36,097 bases of DNA from contig JABDEH010000005.1 of the NCBI GenBank assembly GCA_013287215.1, positions 1-36,097 on the forward strand, read 5' to 3'. This document shows positions 8,461-16,066 of the stretch, in pieces (the stretch's first letter is position 1; each line of letters begins with the position of its first letter). The translations under genes and the position numbers were made by a program. The notes below the pieces were generated by a model, which had not been told where the DNA came from, made no database searches, and saw only the letters and a list, made by a program, of their open reading frames with translations. Origin of the DNA: Chlamydiota bacterium. Its GTDB lineage: Bacteria; Chlamydiota; Chlamydiia; Chlamydiales; Rhabdochlamydiaceae.

Positions 8461-9758
8461 AAAAAGTCTACGATCGCATCGTCGATATGCGCGGCAACCT
8501 GCTCTCGGTCTTAGCGGAAGGCGTAAGCCTCGGCGAATTGGCCCGTGTGCAACGGCATAACGGGAGATCCCTCTATGCCTCCGTCCTCCGTATCGAAGGA
8601 GAAAAAATCACTCTCCAAGCTTTCGAAAATACCCGCGGGATCTCCACGGGCGACCGCGTCACATTTTTAGGCAGAGAGATGAAGGCCACCTGCAGCGACT
8701 CCCTTTTGGGAAGGCGCCTTTCCGGCTCCGGAGAGCCCATCGATCGCGGCCCTGCCATCGTTGGCGACCAGATCGACATCGCCTCGCCCTCGTTCAACCC
8801 GATCCGCCGCATTATCCCTCACGACCTTGTCCGGACTAACATTCCGATGATCGATGTCTTCAACTGCCTCGTCAAATCGCAAAAGATCCCTATTTTTTCG
8901 ATTGCGGGCGAACCTTACAACCAACTGCTCATGCGGATCGCGAACCAGACCGACGCCGATGTGGTCATCATCGGAGGAATGGGCCTCCGTTTTGACGATT
9001 ATCAAGCGTTCATCGACAACGCGGAGAGTTCCGGCTCGTCTGAAAAAACGATCATGTTTATTCACAAGGCCACTGACCCCGCCGTCGAGTGCCTGCTGGT
9101 GCCCGACATGGCCTTGGCGTGCGCCGAACGGTTTGCAACCCTCGATAAGAACGTTCTCGTCCTCCTCACTGACATGACAGCCTTTGCGGACGCGCTCAAA
9201 GAGATCGCCATCACCATGGACCAGATCCCTTCGAACCGAGGCTATCCCGGCTCCCTCTATTCTGACCTCGCCGCCCGCTATGAAAAAGCCGTAGACATCG
9301 ACGGCAGCGGCGCGATCACGATCATTTCCGTGACCACAATGCCCGGCGGCGACGTGACCCATCCGATCCCCGACAACACCGGCTATATCACCGAAGGACA
9401 GTTTTATCTCCATGGCGGCTGTATTGATCCGTTTGGATCCCTCTCCCGCCTCAAGCAGCAGGTGATCGGCAAGGTGACTCGCGAAGACCATGGCGACATC
9501 GCTAATGCGCAGATCCGCCTCTATGCCGAGTCGAAAAAAGCGAAAGAGCGGCAAAGCATGGGCTTTAGACTCTCCAAGTGGGATGAAAAACTCCTCCACT
9601 ACTCGACCCTTTTCGAACATCGGATGATGAACCTCTCGGTGAACATCGCCCTAGAGGCGGCGCTCGACCTCGGCTGGCAGACGCTCGCCGAATGTTTCGA
9701 GCCCCAAGAGGTAGGTATTAAACAATCTTTGATCGAAAAATACTGGCCCCTACAATGA
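8457..9758 (+). CDS. atpB: V-type ATPase subunit B
   Basis: This is the non-catalytic nucleotide-binding subunit of the V1 head, alternating with A. The 433-residue length fits. It lacks a canonical Walker A, as B subunits do; the corresponding segment reads [16 protein letters not shown]. Conserved B segments include [46 protein letters not shown] and [19 protein letters not shown] with [11 protein letters not shown]. Both ends overlap neighbours in ATGA. The region is visibly GC-rich, like the rest of the operon. Confidence 0.97.
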   Translation: MKKVYDRIVDMRGNLLSVLAEGVSLGELARVQRHNGRSLYASVLRIEGEKITLQAFENTRGISTGDRVTFLGREMKATCSDSLLGRRLSGSGEPIDRGPAIVGDQIDIASPSFNPIRRIIPHDLVRTNIPMIDVFNCLVKSQKIPIFSIAGEPYNQLLMRIANQTDADVVIIGGMGLRFDDYQAFIDNAESSGSSEKTIMFIHKATDPAVECLLVPDMALACAERFATLDKNVLVLLTDMTAFADALKEIAITMDQIPSNRGYPGSLYSDLAARYEKAVDIDGSGAITIISVTTMPGGDVTHPIPDNTGYITEGQFYLHGGCIDPFGSLSRLKQQVIGKVTREDHGDIANAQIRLYAESKKAKERQSMGFRLSKWDEKLLHYSTLFEHRMMNLSVNIALEAALDLGWQTLAECFEPQEVGIKQSLIEKYWPLQ

Positions 9759-10366
9759 AACTCACTAAGACGGAATTGCGCTCCGAGCAGCTGAAACTGG
9801 GACAACTCCAAAAGTACTTGCCCACGCTCCAGCTCAAAAAAGCGCTGCTTCAGCTCGAGGTGAACGCCGCTCAAGCGGAGATCGAAGAGCTCAAGGGGAA
9901 CTTTCGAGGCTTAAGCGACAAAGTCGCTCACTACGCTCAGATACTTTCCGACACCGAGGCCTCCGATCTTTTTTCTTCTCTGGAGATTTTGGAGGTAAAA
10001 AGACGGTATGAAAATATTGCCGGGATCGATATCCCTCATTTTGACGGGATCGTCTACCAAGAGGAGACCTATTCCCTCTTCGACAGCCCCGTTTGGCTCG
10101 AGTCGGCGATCGCCGGCATGAAGCACCTCCTGACCTGCAGGGAGAAGATCAAGGTGGCGAAAGAGAAGAAGAGAGTGCTCGAGAAAGAGCTGAGAGAAGT
10201 TTCGATCCGGGTCAATCTATTCGAGAAAATTTTGATTCCGCGGTCTTTAGAAAATATTAAGAAGATCAAGATCTTTTTGGGCGACCAGCAGCTCGCCGCG
10301 ATCTCGCAAGCAAAAGTGGCCAAACAAAAAATTATTCTGAGGCAGTCTGGTTATGGCCAAATTTAA
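9755..10366 (+). CDS. atpD: V-type ATPase subunit D
   Basis: Subunit D is the rotating central shaft. The 203-residue protein has the expected long coiled-coil N-terminal helix ([20 protein letters not shown] onward), a middle hairpin region and a C-terminal helix containing [20 protein letters not shown], a well-conserved D-subunit block. Its stop codon (10364-10366) lies at the left edge of the repeat element, which begins at 10365. The element therefore abuts the gene end precisely and may have replaced the last few original codons. The normal next gene, atpI, follows after a 420 bp gap that no other junction in the operon has. Confidence 0.93.
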   Translation: MKLTKTELRSEQLKLGQLQKYLPTLQLKKALLQLEVNAAQAEIEELKGNFRGLSDKVAHYAQILSDTEASDLFSSLEILEVKRRYENIAGIDIPHFDGIVYQEETYSLFDSPVWLESAIAGMKHLLTCREKIKVAKEKKRVLEKELREVSIRVNLFEKILIPRSLENIKKIKIFLGDQQLAAISQAKVAKQKIILRQSGYGQI

Positions 10367-10730
10367 ACGCAAAGACGCGAAGCTGCAGGGGCACAAGGCA
10401 GAAGATAAACGCAAAGACGCGAAGCTGCAGGGGCACAAGGCAGAAGATAAACGCAAAGACGCGAAGCTGCAGGGGCACAAGACAGAAGATAAACGCAAAG
10501 ACGCAAAGACGCAAAGACGCAAAGAGAGAGAGGTGCAGAGAGCGCCCTTTTTGCGGAGCATGCCCCTAGAGAAAGGAGGATTTTTTAAGAAAGCAGGATA
10601 TGAACTCATTTTCTGGAATATGTTTGCTTTCTTAAAAAATCCTCCTTTCGCTCAGGGCGTGAACTTCGTTCACAAAAGGGCGATAAGACCGGATTCCCTT
10701 TGCGCCTTTGCGTCTTTGCGTCTTTGCGTT
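10365..10730. repeat. Compound repeat element inside the V-ATPase operon
   Basis: This element fills most of the 420 bp gap between atpD and atpI. Three tandem copies of a 42 bp unit (10365-10406, 10407-10448, 10449-10490) are followed by short ACGCAAAG-type iterations. The arm at 10492-10524 pairs with 10698-10730 as an inverted repeat with 32 of 33 positions matching. Inside, 10572-10595 and 10625-10648 form a perfect 24 bp inverted repeat, and the CGCCCTTTT stretch near 10541 pairs with AAAAGGGCG near 10675. Together these could fold into a long nested hairpin. The GCAAAGACGCAAAGACGC motif belongs to a repeat type seen between genes in many bacteria. A simpler relative lies at 19993-20144. 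The element has MITE-like structure; no transposase is inside. Confidence 0.85.
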
Positions 10731-10744
10731 GAACCGTTGCATTC

Positions 10745-10786
10745 ACTCAATATGAAGAGTGCTCCACTCAATACGAGGAGTGCCCT
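10745..10786 (+). repeat. Two 21 bp tandem repeats supplying the atpI ribosome binding site
   Basis: Units 10745-10765 and 10766-10786 differ at only a few positions and end directly at the atpI ATG. Each has a purine-rich stretch (GAAGAG in the first, GAGGAG in the second). The second lies seven bases before the start codon and is the likely Shine-Dalgarno, so atpI initiation depends on the duplicated unit. Confidence 0.7.
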
Positions 10787-12670
10787 ATGATTGTTGATGT
10801 CAAAAAGTATCTCTTCATCGGGGCGGAGAAGGAGCTGGAGCACTTCTTCCAGCGCGCGCAGGAGCAGGGGTTCATCGAGTTCCGCGCCGTCTCCGGCAAG
10901 AAGGCCGTGCAGCTCCCTGATTCAGCGCAGCACCTCATCGCTGCGATGAAGATCCTCCGCAAGCAGCCCGTCAAAGATCCTTACGAGGGACCCTACGACC
11001 ATGCTCACGCCACACTGGTGGCCCATCGCATCATTGAGCTCTACACCGAGATCTCCGCCCTCCACGAAGAAAAACGGCTCCTAGACGCAGAGATCGCACG
11101 GGTTGGCGTCTTTGGCGATTTTTCCTTAGAGGTCCTCGACGCCCTCGAGCGGGAGGGGAAGCGGAAAGTCCAGTTCTTCTGCATGAAGACCGCAAAAAGC
11201 CACAAGACCAACTTTTCAGACGAGGTGATCTACATCGGCACCGAGTATGACCTCGACTACTTCATTGCCATCAACGAAGAGCCTACACAATATCCCGACA
11301 TGATCGAGATGCGCATCGACCGCCCCTTAGGAGAATTGCAGAAAAGGCTCGCCTTCGTGCTGAGCCGCACCCATGATCTAGAAGTGGAGCTCAAAAGCGA
11401 TGCCGGTTACATCGCTTACCTCCACGAGGCCCTCATCGAAGAGCTCAATGCCCACAACCTCGCCTTTGCAAAAAGAGAGGTCTCTTTCCCCTTGGACAAT
11501 GCCCTCTTCGCCATCGAGGCGTGGATCCCCGAGACCAGAATTTCTTCCGTCTATGCCATGATGGACGGCATGATGATCCACTGTGAACAGATCTCGCTCG
11601 ATCCCGGAGAAACAGTCCCCACGTTCCTAGAAAATAACGCGCTCGGCCAGATCGGCGAAGACATTATCAACATCTACGACACCCCGGCCCATACCGACAA
11701 AGACCCTTCGCTTTGGGTCCTCTGTTCGTTCACCCTTTTCTTTTCCATGATCATCGGTGACGCCGGCTACGGTTTTCTGTTCCTCGCCTTCGCCTTCTAT
11801 CTCAACCGCAAATTCCCGACGCTCAAGGGGCAGGGGAAGCGGTTTTTAAAACTCTTGACCATCCTCTCCGCCGCATGCCTTATTTGGGGCGTCCTCACCG
11901 CATCCTATTTTGGGGTGGCGCTCTCCGAGAAAAATCCCTTGAGGAAAATCTCGCTGACCAACTACCTCGTCGAAAAAAAGGTGGAATACCATCTAGAAAT
12001 GAAAGACGATGTCTATGACGAGTATTTAAAGAACACTCAGGAGGCCCCAGGCACAGGAAAAGAATCTATCGCGAGCGCGGTAGTCCAGCAGTTTAACAGC
12101 AATATCCTCCTCGAATTCTCCCTGCTTGTCGGCATCATTCATGTAAGCCTGGGACTGCTCCGCTATTTTTCGCGCAACTGGTCCTCCATAGGCTGGGTCA
12201 TGTTTCTTGTGGGCGGCTACCTCTACTTTCCCTACCTCCTCAACGCAACCACACTGCTTAACTTTCTGCATATCGTGAGTAAGCCCCTTGCCACCCAAAT
12301 CGGCCTCCAGCTCGTCTATTGCGGTGCGGGGACCGCGCTCGTTTTGGCCCTCATCCAAAGAAAATGGCTTGGCCTCATCGAAATCATGAACATCGTCCAA
12401 GTATTCGGCGATGTCCTCTCCTATCTGCGCCTCTACGCCCTGGCCCTTGCCGGCGCGATGATGGCGGAGACCTTCAACGGACTCGGAGAAATGCTTGGCC
12501 TTTTCGTCGGCATCGTCTGCATGATGGTCGGCCATGTGGTGAACCTCAGTTTGAGCCTGATGGGGGGAGTGATCCATGGACTGCGTTTGAATTTCTTAGA
12601 ATGGTATCATTATTGTTTCGAGGGAGGCGGCAGACTGTTCAAACCTCTAAAACGCCTAAAATCAAAGTAA
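10787..12670 (+). CDS. atpI: V-type ATPase subunit I (a subunit)
   Basis: Subunit I is the membrane stator that forms the ion half-channels against the K ring. The 627-residue protein has a soluble N-terminal half (about 1-300) with coiled-coil arms. The membrane half has multiple hydrophobic helices, beginning LWVLCSFTLFFSMIIGDAGYGFLFLAFAFY near residue 310. FGDVLSYLRLYALALAGAMMA near 540 contains the conserved Arg-bearing helix that faces the proton-binding glutamate of K. Its ATG overlaps the end (TGA) of a reading frame that runs through the upstream repeat. It is followed after 14 bp by atpK. Confidence 0.95.
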   Translation: MIVDVKKYLFIGAEKELEHFFQRAQEQGFIEFRAVSGKKAVQLPDSAQHLIAAMKILRKQPVKDPYEGPYDHAHATLVAHRIIELYTEISALHEEKRLLDAEIARVGVFGDFSLEVLDALEREGKRKVQFFCMKTAKSHKTNFSDEVIYIGTEYDLDYFIAINEEPTQYPDMIEMRIDRPLGELQKRLAFVLSRTHDLEVELKSDAGYIAYLHEALIEELNAHNLAFAKREVSFPLDNALFAIEAWIPETRISSVYAMMDGMMIHCEQISLDPGETVPTFLENNALGQIGEDIINIYDTPAHTDKDPSLWVLCSFTLFFSMIIGDAGYGFLFLAFAFYLNRKFPTLKGQGKRFLKLLTILSAACLIWGVLTASYFGVALSEKNPLRKISLTNYLVEKKVEYHLEMKDDVYDEYLKNTQEAPGTGKESIASAVVQQFNSNILLEFSLLVGIIHVSLGLLRYFSRNWSSIGWVMFLVGGYLYFPYLLNATTLLNFLHIVSKPLATQIGLQLVYCGAGTALVLALIQRKWLGLIEIMNIVQVFGDVLSYLRLYALALAGAMMAETFNGLGEMLGLFVGIVCMMVGHVVNLSLSLMGGVIHGLRLNFLEWYHYCFEGGGRLFKPLKRLKSK

Positions 12671-12684
12671 AAGGAGAAAATATT

Positions 12685-13107
12685 ATGGATTTTAATATGG
12701 TCGGACCCGCGATTGTGCTCGGGCTCGGATGTATCGGCAGCGCGATCGGCTGCGGGATTGCGGGGATGGCGCTGCACGCCGTCATCAGCAGAGTCGAAGA
12801 AAACCACGGAAAGTTTATCGGGATGTCTGCGATGCCCTCATCCCAGTCGATCTACGGGTTTCTCCTCATGCTGCTCATGAAAAATCACATCAAACTCGGG
12901 ACACTTTCCCCCATATCTGCGATTGGGGTGGGGCTTTTCGTTGGACTCGCAATCATGTTTTCTGCTATTTACCAGGGAATGTGCGCGGCCTCAGGCATTC
13001 AGGCGTCCGCGAAGCAGCCGGCCATCATCGGTAAGTGCTTTGCCACGCTGGGGATTGTAGAATCGTTCGCCCTCTTTGCCTTTGTGTTCGCGCTCCTGAT
13101 CATTTAG
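12685..13107 (+). CDS. atpK: V-type ATPase proteolipid subunit K
   Basis: This is the membrane rotor ring subunit. The 140-residue protein consists of two fused hairpins with four transmembrane helices (about 7-32, 52-66, 78-98 and 118-140). The ion-binding glutamate is Glu126 in the last helix (GIVESFALFAF). The equivalent position in the first hairpin is near Gln54 (SSQSIYGFLLM), so only one carboxylate is available per double hairpin, as in other V-type 16 kDa proteolipids. AAGGAG lies eight bases before the ATG, the strongest ribosome binding site in the operon and consistent with the need for many copies of K. Confidence 0.95.
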   Translation: MDFNMVGPAIVLGLGCIGSAIGCGIAGMALHAVISRVEENHGKFIGMSAMPSSQSIYGFLLMLLMKNHIKLGTLSPISAIGVGLFVGLAIMFSAIYQGMCAASGIQASAKQPAIIGKCFATLGIVESFALFAFVFALLII

Positions 13108-13116
13108 CGGGGTTGC

Positions 13117-14496
13117 ATGAAGGTACGGATCGAGACCGATAGTCTGGGGAAAGTCAAAGTCCCTGCCCACAAGTACTATGGCGCCCAGACCCAGCGTTCG
13201 ATCCAAAACTTTCCCATCGGCGAAGAAAAAATGCCGATGGGAGTCATTACCGCCATGGCCCTCGTCAAGAAGGCTGCCGCCCTCGTCAACGCCGAACTTG
13301 GCCTCTTGCCCCTGAAGAAAAAAAAGCTGATCGTCTCCACCTGCGATGAGATCATCGCCGGCAAGCTGAGCGATCATTTCGACCTTGTCGTCTGGCAGAC
13401 CGGCTCAGGCACCCAGACCAACATGAACGTCAATGAAGTGATCAGCAATAGATCCATCGAAAAAGCGGGCGGCGTCCTCGGCTCCAAGACCCCCATCCAT
13501 CCCAACGACGACGTCAACAAGTCCCAATCCTCTAACGATACCTTTCCTACCGCCATGCACATCGCCGCCACCCTCGGCATCGCAGACCATCTCATTCCGT
13601 CCCTCAAAAAGCTCGAGAGCGGCCTGGCCCAAAAAGCTCATGCGTTCAAAGACATCGTCAAAGTGGGCCGCACCCACCTCATGGACGCCGCGCCTCTCAC
13701 CCTCGGCCAAGAATTTTCCGGCTACGCCTCTCAAATAGCCCACGGCATTCAGGCCCTCAAGAACACCTTGCCCCACCTCTCCGAAATCGCCCTCGGAGGC
13801 ACCGCCGTCGGCACCGGCCTCACGTGCCCGCCCAAATTTGCCAAACGCGCCGCCGCCGTTCTCTCCACTCTCACAGGCCACACCTTCGTCACCGCCCCCA
13901 ACAAGTTCGAAGCCATCGCCTCCAAAGACGCCCTCGTCGAGGCCAGCGGCGCACTCAAGCGGCTCGCCTGCTCATTTCTAAAAATTGCCAATGACATCCG
14001 CTGGCTCGCCTCCGGCCCCCGCTGCGGCCTTGGCGAGATCACCCTCCCCGCCAACGAGCCCGGCTCCTCCATCATGCCCGGAAAAGTCAACCCCACCCAG
14101 AGCGAAGCCATGACCATGGTCGCCGTCCAGGTCATGGGCAACGACACCGCCATTGCCTTTGCCGGCTCTCTCGGCAATTTCGAGCTCAACGCGTTTATGC
14201 CCGTCATGATCTACAACCTGCTCCAATCGATCCGCCTCCTCTCCGATGTCGCCTCCAGCTTTCATGACAACTGCCTCAGCGGCATCACACCCAACAAAGA
14301 CCATATCCAAGAGCTCCTCGAAAGCTCCCTCATGCTCGCCACCGCGCTCAATCCCATCATCGGGTATGACAAGGCGAGCAAGATCGTCCAAAAGGCCTAC
14401 AAAGAGGGGATCACCCTCAAAGAAGCAGCCGTCGCGCTTAAATTCCTCACTGCAAAGCAGTTTGATGAGATCGTCGATCCCAAGAAAATGGTCTGA
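13117..14496 (+). CDS. fumC: Class II fumarate hydratase
   Basis: It interconverts fumarate and malate in the TCA cycle in the cytoplasm. At 459 residues it has full family length. Recognisable blocks are YYGAQTQRS near 21, [13 protein letters not shown] near 96, [13 protein letters not shown] near 138, [12 protein letters not shown] near 183 and the fumarase/aspartase signature [13 protein letters not shown] near 316. The histidine of GRTH and the serine of the signature loop are the expected catalytic residues. It starts nine bases after atpK ends and may be co-transcribed with the ATPase. The gene is notably GC-rich, in contrast to the AT-rich DNA that follows immediately. Confidence 0.97.
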   Translation: MKVRIETDSLGKVKVPAHKYYGAQTQRSIQNFPIGEEKMPMGVITAMALVKKAAALVNAELGLLPLKKKKLIVSTCDEIIAGKLSDHFDLVVWQTGSGTQTNMNVNEVISNRSIEKAGGVLGSKTPIHPNDDVNKSQSSNDTFPTAMHIAATLGIADHLIPSLKKLESGLAQKAHAFKDIVKVGRTHLMDAAPLTLGQEFSGYASQIAHGIQALKNTLPHLSEIALGGTAVGTGLTCPPKFAKRAAAVLSTLTGHTFVTAPNKFEAIASKDALVEASGALKRLACSFLKIANDIRWLASGPRCGLGEITLPANEPGSSIMPGKVNPTQSEAMTMVAVQVMGNDTAIAFAGSLGNFELNAFMPVMIYNLLQSIRLLSDVASSFHDNCLSGITPNKDHIQELLESSLMLATALNPIIGYDKASKIVQKAYKEGITLKEAAVALKFLTAKQFDEIVDPKKMV

Positions 14497-14579
14497 AGAA
14501 AGTCCTAGGAAAAATATTTTTCATTCTATAACATCTTTACTTCTAGCGCTTTAAGTTGGAAAATGTTGTTCGTGAAAAT

Positions 14580-14624
14580 AGATGTAATTTTACATGTAAA
14601 TGATAATGGTGTAATATTACATCT
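14580..14624. promoter_or_regulatory. Palindromic operator candidate
   Basis: The arms 14580-14594 (AGATGTAATTTTACA) and 14610-14624 (TGTAATATTACATCT) are inverted repeats matching at 14 of 15 positions, separated by 15 bases. They lie upstream of a gene pair whose second member carries an HTH domain. Autoregulation by that protein is the simplest reading, by analogy with toxin–antitoxin operons. Confidence 0.5.
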
Positions 14625-14705
14625 AAATTTGTTCAGACATCTACAGGAAAAGTTCTTTCTCCTTTCTACGATAATCCTTCTTGTTTAGCTATAGAAGAGG
14701 AAGGC

Positions 14706-14966
14706 TTGTTGAAAGCATACCATGAGCCTTGCGGCAAAATTCATACTTCGATTTCTTCCGAGCCAAAAATGCTTGATTATGTCGTCGAGTTCAGCCGGCT
14801 TGGATTTGAGCCTGTTGTGCGAGAATTTGCTGCATTGATAGATATCACACAAATCACATCCCTGGTGAATGCGGCATTTATCTCTCAGACGAAGAAAGAA
14901 GCGTTTATTAAGTTGATTAAGCGGAGGTTTAACGAGTTAGAATTAGGATTGAAAAATCATGGATAA
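14706..14966 (+). CDS. Small hypothetical protein upstream of the HipA-N/HTH gene
   Basis: I do not recognise this 86-residue protein. The start shown is a TTG. The same frame stays open upstream to about 14610 without any ATG and encodes plausible protein (including LSPFYDNPSCLAIEEEG), so the true gene may use a rare start or have lost its beginning. The C-terminal half is helical (ITSLVNAAFISQTKKEAFIK). It overlaps the next gene by eight bases, so they are probably one operon behind the palindrome at 14580. By position it could be a partner in a toxin–antitoxin-like locus; sequence alone does not show that. Confidence 0.5.
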   Translation: MLKAYHEPCGKIHTSISSEPKMLDYVVEFSRLGFEPVVREFAALIDITQITSLVNAAFISQTKKEAFIKLIKRRFNELELGLKNHG

Positions 14967-15591
14967 CACGATCATCGCTGTTGTTGTTTACTTGGAGCGA
15001 AGGAAAACCCGAAAACTTGTAGGAAAGTTAACTCGTGATCTGAAAAACAAAACGTATATTTTTCAATATGATAGGGGGTATTTACGCTCAAAATTAATCC
15101 CTTTGGGACCAGAACTGCCTGTCAGCCGCAAGCCTTATCAATCACCCATATTGTTTGAGTCTTTTGTGGATCGTATTCCTTTGAAGGAGAACCCATCCTA
15201 CAAGGATTATTGCGCGGCGACAGGGATTAGTCCTCAAGAACAAGATCCATTCGTGTTGCTAACGACTATTGCACGCAGAGGCCCTTCCTCCTTTATTTTT
15301 GAAGCCGAACGCGAAAAGATGTTTACAGCAGCAAATTTGATAGCTTTTCGACAAGAACTGCAGCTGACGAGGAAAGAATTTAGCATAGCTTTCGAGGTTT
15401 CTAACAAAACGCTATACTCAATCGAGAAAAACCAGTCTACGGGTAAAGAAGTGATGAAACGCTTAGAACTTTACGTTCGGTTTCCCGAAATCGCCCTTTT
15501 TGAATTTCGAAGAAATTGCGCCCAAATCCACATTGAGAAAACTCGAATTGTTGAACAAGTACTTAGCCTTAAGATCAAAAGAAAAAAATAG
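14959..15591 (+). CDS. HipA N-terminal domain fused to an HTH domain, no kinase
   Basis: Residues about 8-115 match the HipA N-terminal (HipS-like) domain: FQYDRGYLRSKLIPLGPELP, then ESFVDRIPLKENPSY, DPFVLLTTIARRGPSSFIF. Residues about 126-172 form an Xre-type helix-turn-helix (NLIAFRQELQLTRKEFSIAF, SNKTLYSIEK). In classic HipBA loci HipB holds the HTH and HipA the N-domain plus a Ser/Thr kinase; in HipBST the N-domain is a separate antitoxin. Here the N-domain and the HTH are in one 210-residue chain, in the order N-domain then HTH, with no kinase gene nearby. It may be an orphan antitoxin or regulator acting on the palindrome upstream. Confidence 0.75.
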   Translation: MDNTIIAVVVYLERRKTRKLVGKLTRDLKNKTYIFQYDRGYLRSKLIPLGPELPVSRKPYQSPILFESFVDRIPLKENPSYKDYCAATGISPQEQDPFVLLTTIARRGPSSFIFEAEREKMFTAANLIAFRQELQLTRKEFSIAFEVSNKTLYSIEKNQSTGKEVMKRLELYVRFPEIALFEFRRNCAQIHIEKTRIVEQVLSLKIKRKK

Positions 15592-15610
15592 AAAGCGAGA
15601 TGCAAAGATA

Positions 15611-15961
15611 CTACAGGATAAAAATCTCTTTTAGCTTCTGTTGGACCCGATCCCGATCTGCTTCTGAAAGCCTTCCTAAACGTCCAAGAATTAATCTGTG
15701 ATCTAGGGTAAACATTTTGAAACGAATCACAGAGGGAACCGGCAGCCCGGCAGTATGGAGATTTTCAATGAGGATATCTGTAGGCCAAAGGTCCTGATCT
15801 GCCTTTACCAAATGCGCCGTAAAGCCCCTGGATTTATCCATGGGGATATAAGGTGCAAAAGTAGCCTTTTCTGAAAGAATTGGCTGCTTTTCAATTTTTT
15901 CTTTGATTATATGCCGGTTGCTTATATAATCTTCGTTCATTGCTAAGGCTGGAGTTTCCAT
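15611..15961 (-). CDS. MazF/PemK-like toxin, probably missing its N-terminus
   Basis: The C-terminal ~55 residues (AGLPVPSVIRFKMFTLDHRL, then GRLGRLSEADRDRVQQKL) match the end of MazF/PemK-family growth inhibitors, which are ribosome-dependent or free mRNA endonucleases. The family's N-terminal beta strands with the GDI and RPA(L/V)V motifs are not seen. Instead there is an unrelated polar stretch (residues 1-45). No good ribosome binding site precedes either ATG (15961 or 15940). The gene is convergent with the HipA-N/HTH gene and divergent from tnpB, whose left end lies less than 110 bp upstream. An insertion or deletion may have removed the N-terminal half, so it is probably a remnant. Confidence 0.5.
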   Translation of the reverse strand: METPALAMNEDYISNRHIIKEKIEKQPILSEKATFAPYIPMDKSRGFTAHLVKADQDLWPTDILIENLHTAGLPVPSVIRFKMFTLDHRLILGRLGRLSEADRDRVQQKLKEIFIL

Positions 15962-16066
15962 GGCTTAAGTCGAGGCTGCCAACCCTATGGTCGAACTCTT
16001 ATTTTGTATCTACCGTTGGCGGAGCGCCTCTTTCTATCGTGAAGCAGTATATTGAGAATCAAAAGC

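Noticed and set aside
8667-9620. 317-residue minus-strand ORF opposite atpB
   Set aside because: It is a long antisense frame caused by high GC at third positions of atpB; its composition is not protein-like and atpB is certain.
10365-10490. CRISPR or VNTR-type CRISPR-like array from the 42 bp units
   Set aside because: The units are contiguous with no spacers; it is a simple tandem repeat.
10247-10609. 120-residue minus-strand ORF with LRLCVFASLRLS repeats
   Set aside because: This is the well-known spurious translation of GCAAAGACGC-type repeats and overlaps atpD antisense.
10353-10790. 145-residue plus-strand ORF through the repeat element as a normal protein gene
   Set aside because: Its sequence is a direct read-out of tandem repeats and inverted repeats, which gives the same Lys/Asp/Arg patterns in many genomes. 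I kept it only as a coupling observation, not as a CDS.
13405-13881. Gly-rich minus-strand ORFs opposite fumC
   Set aside because: Shadow frames of a GC-rich gene; fumC motifs are complete on the plus strand.
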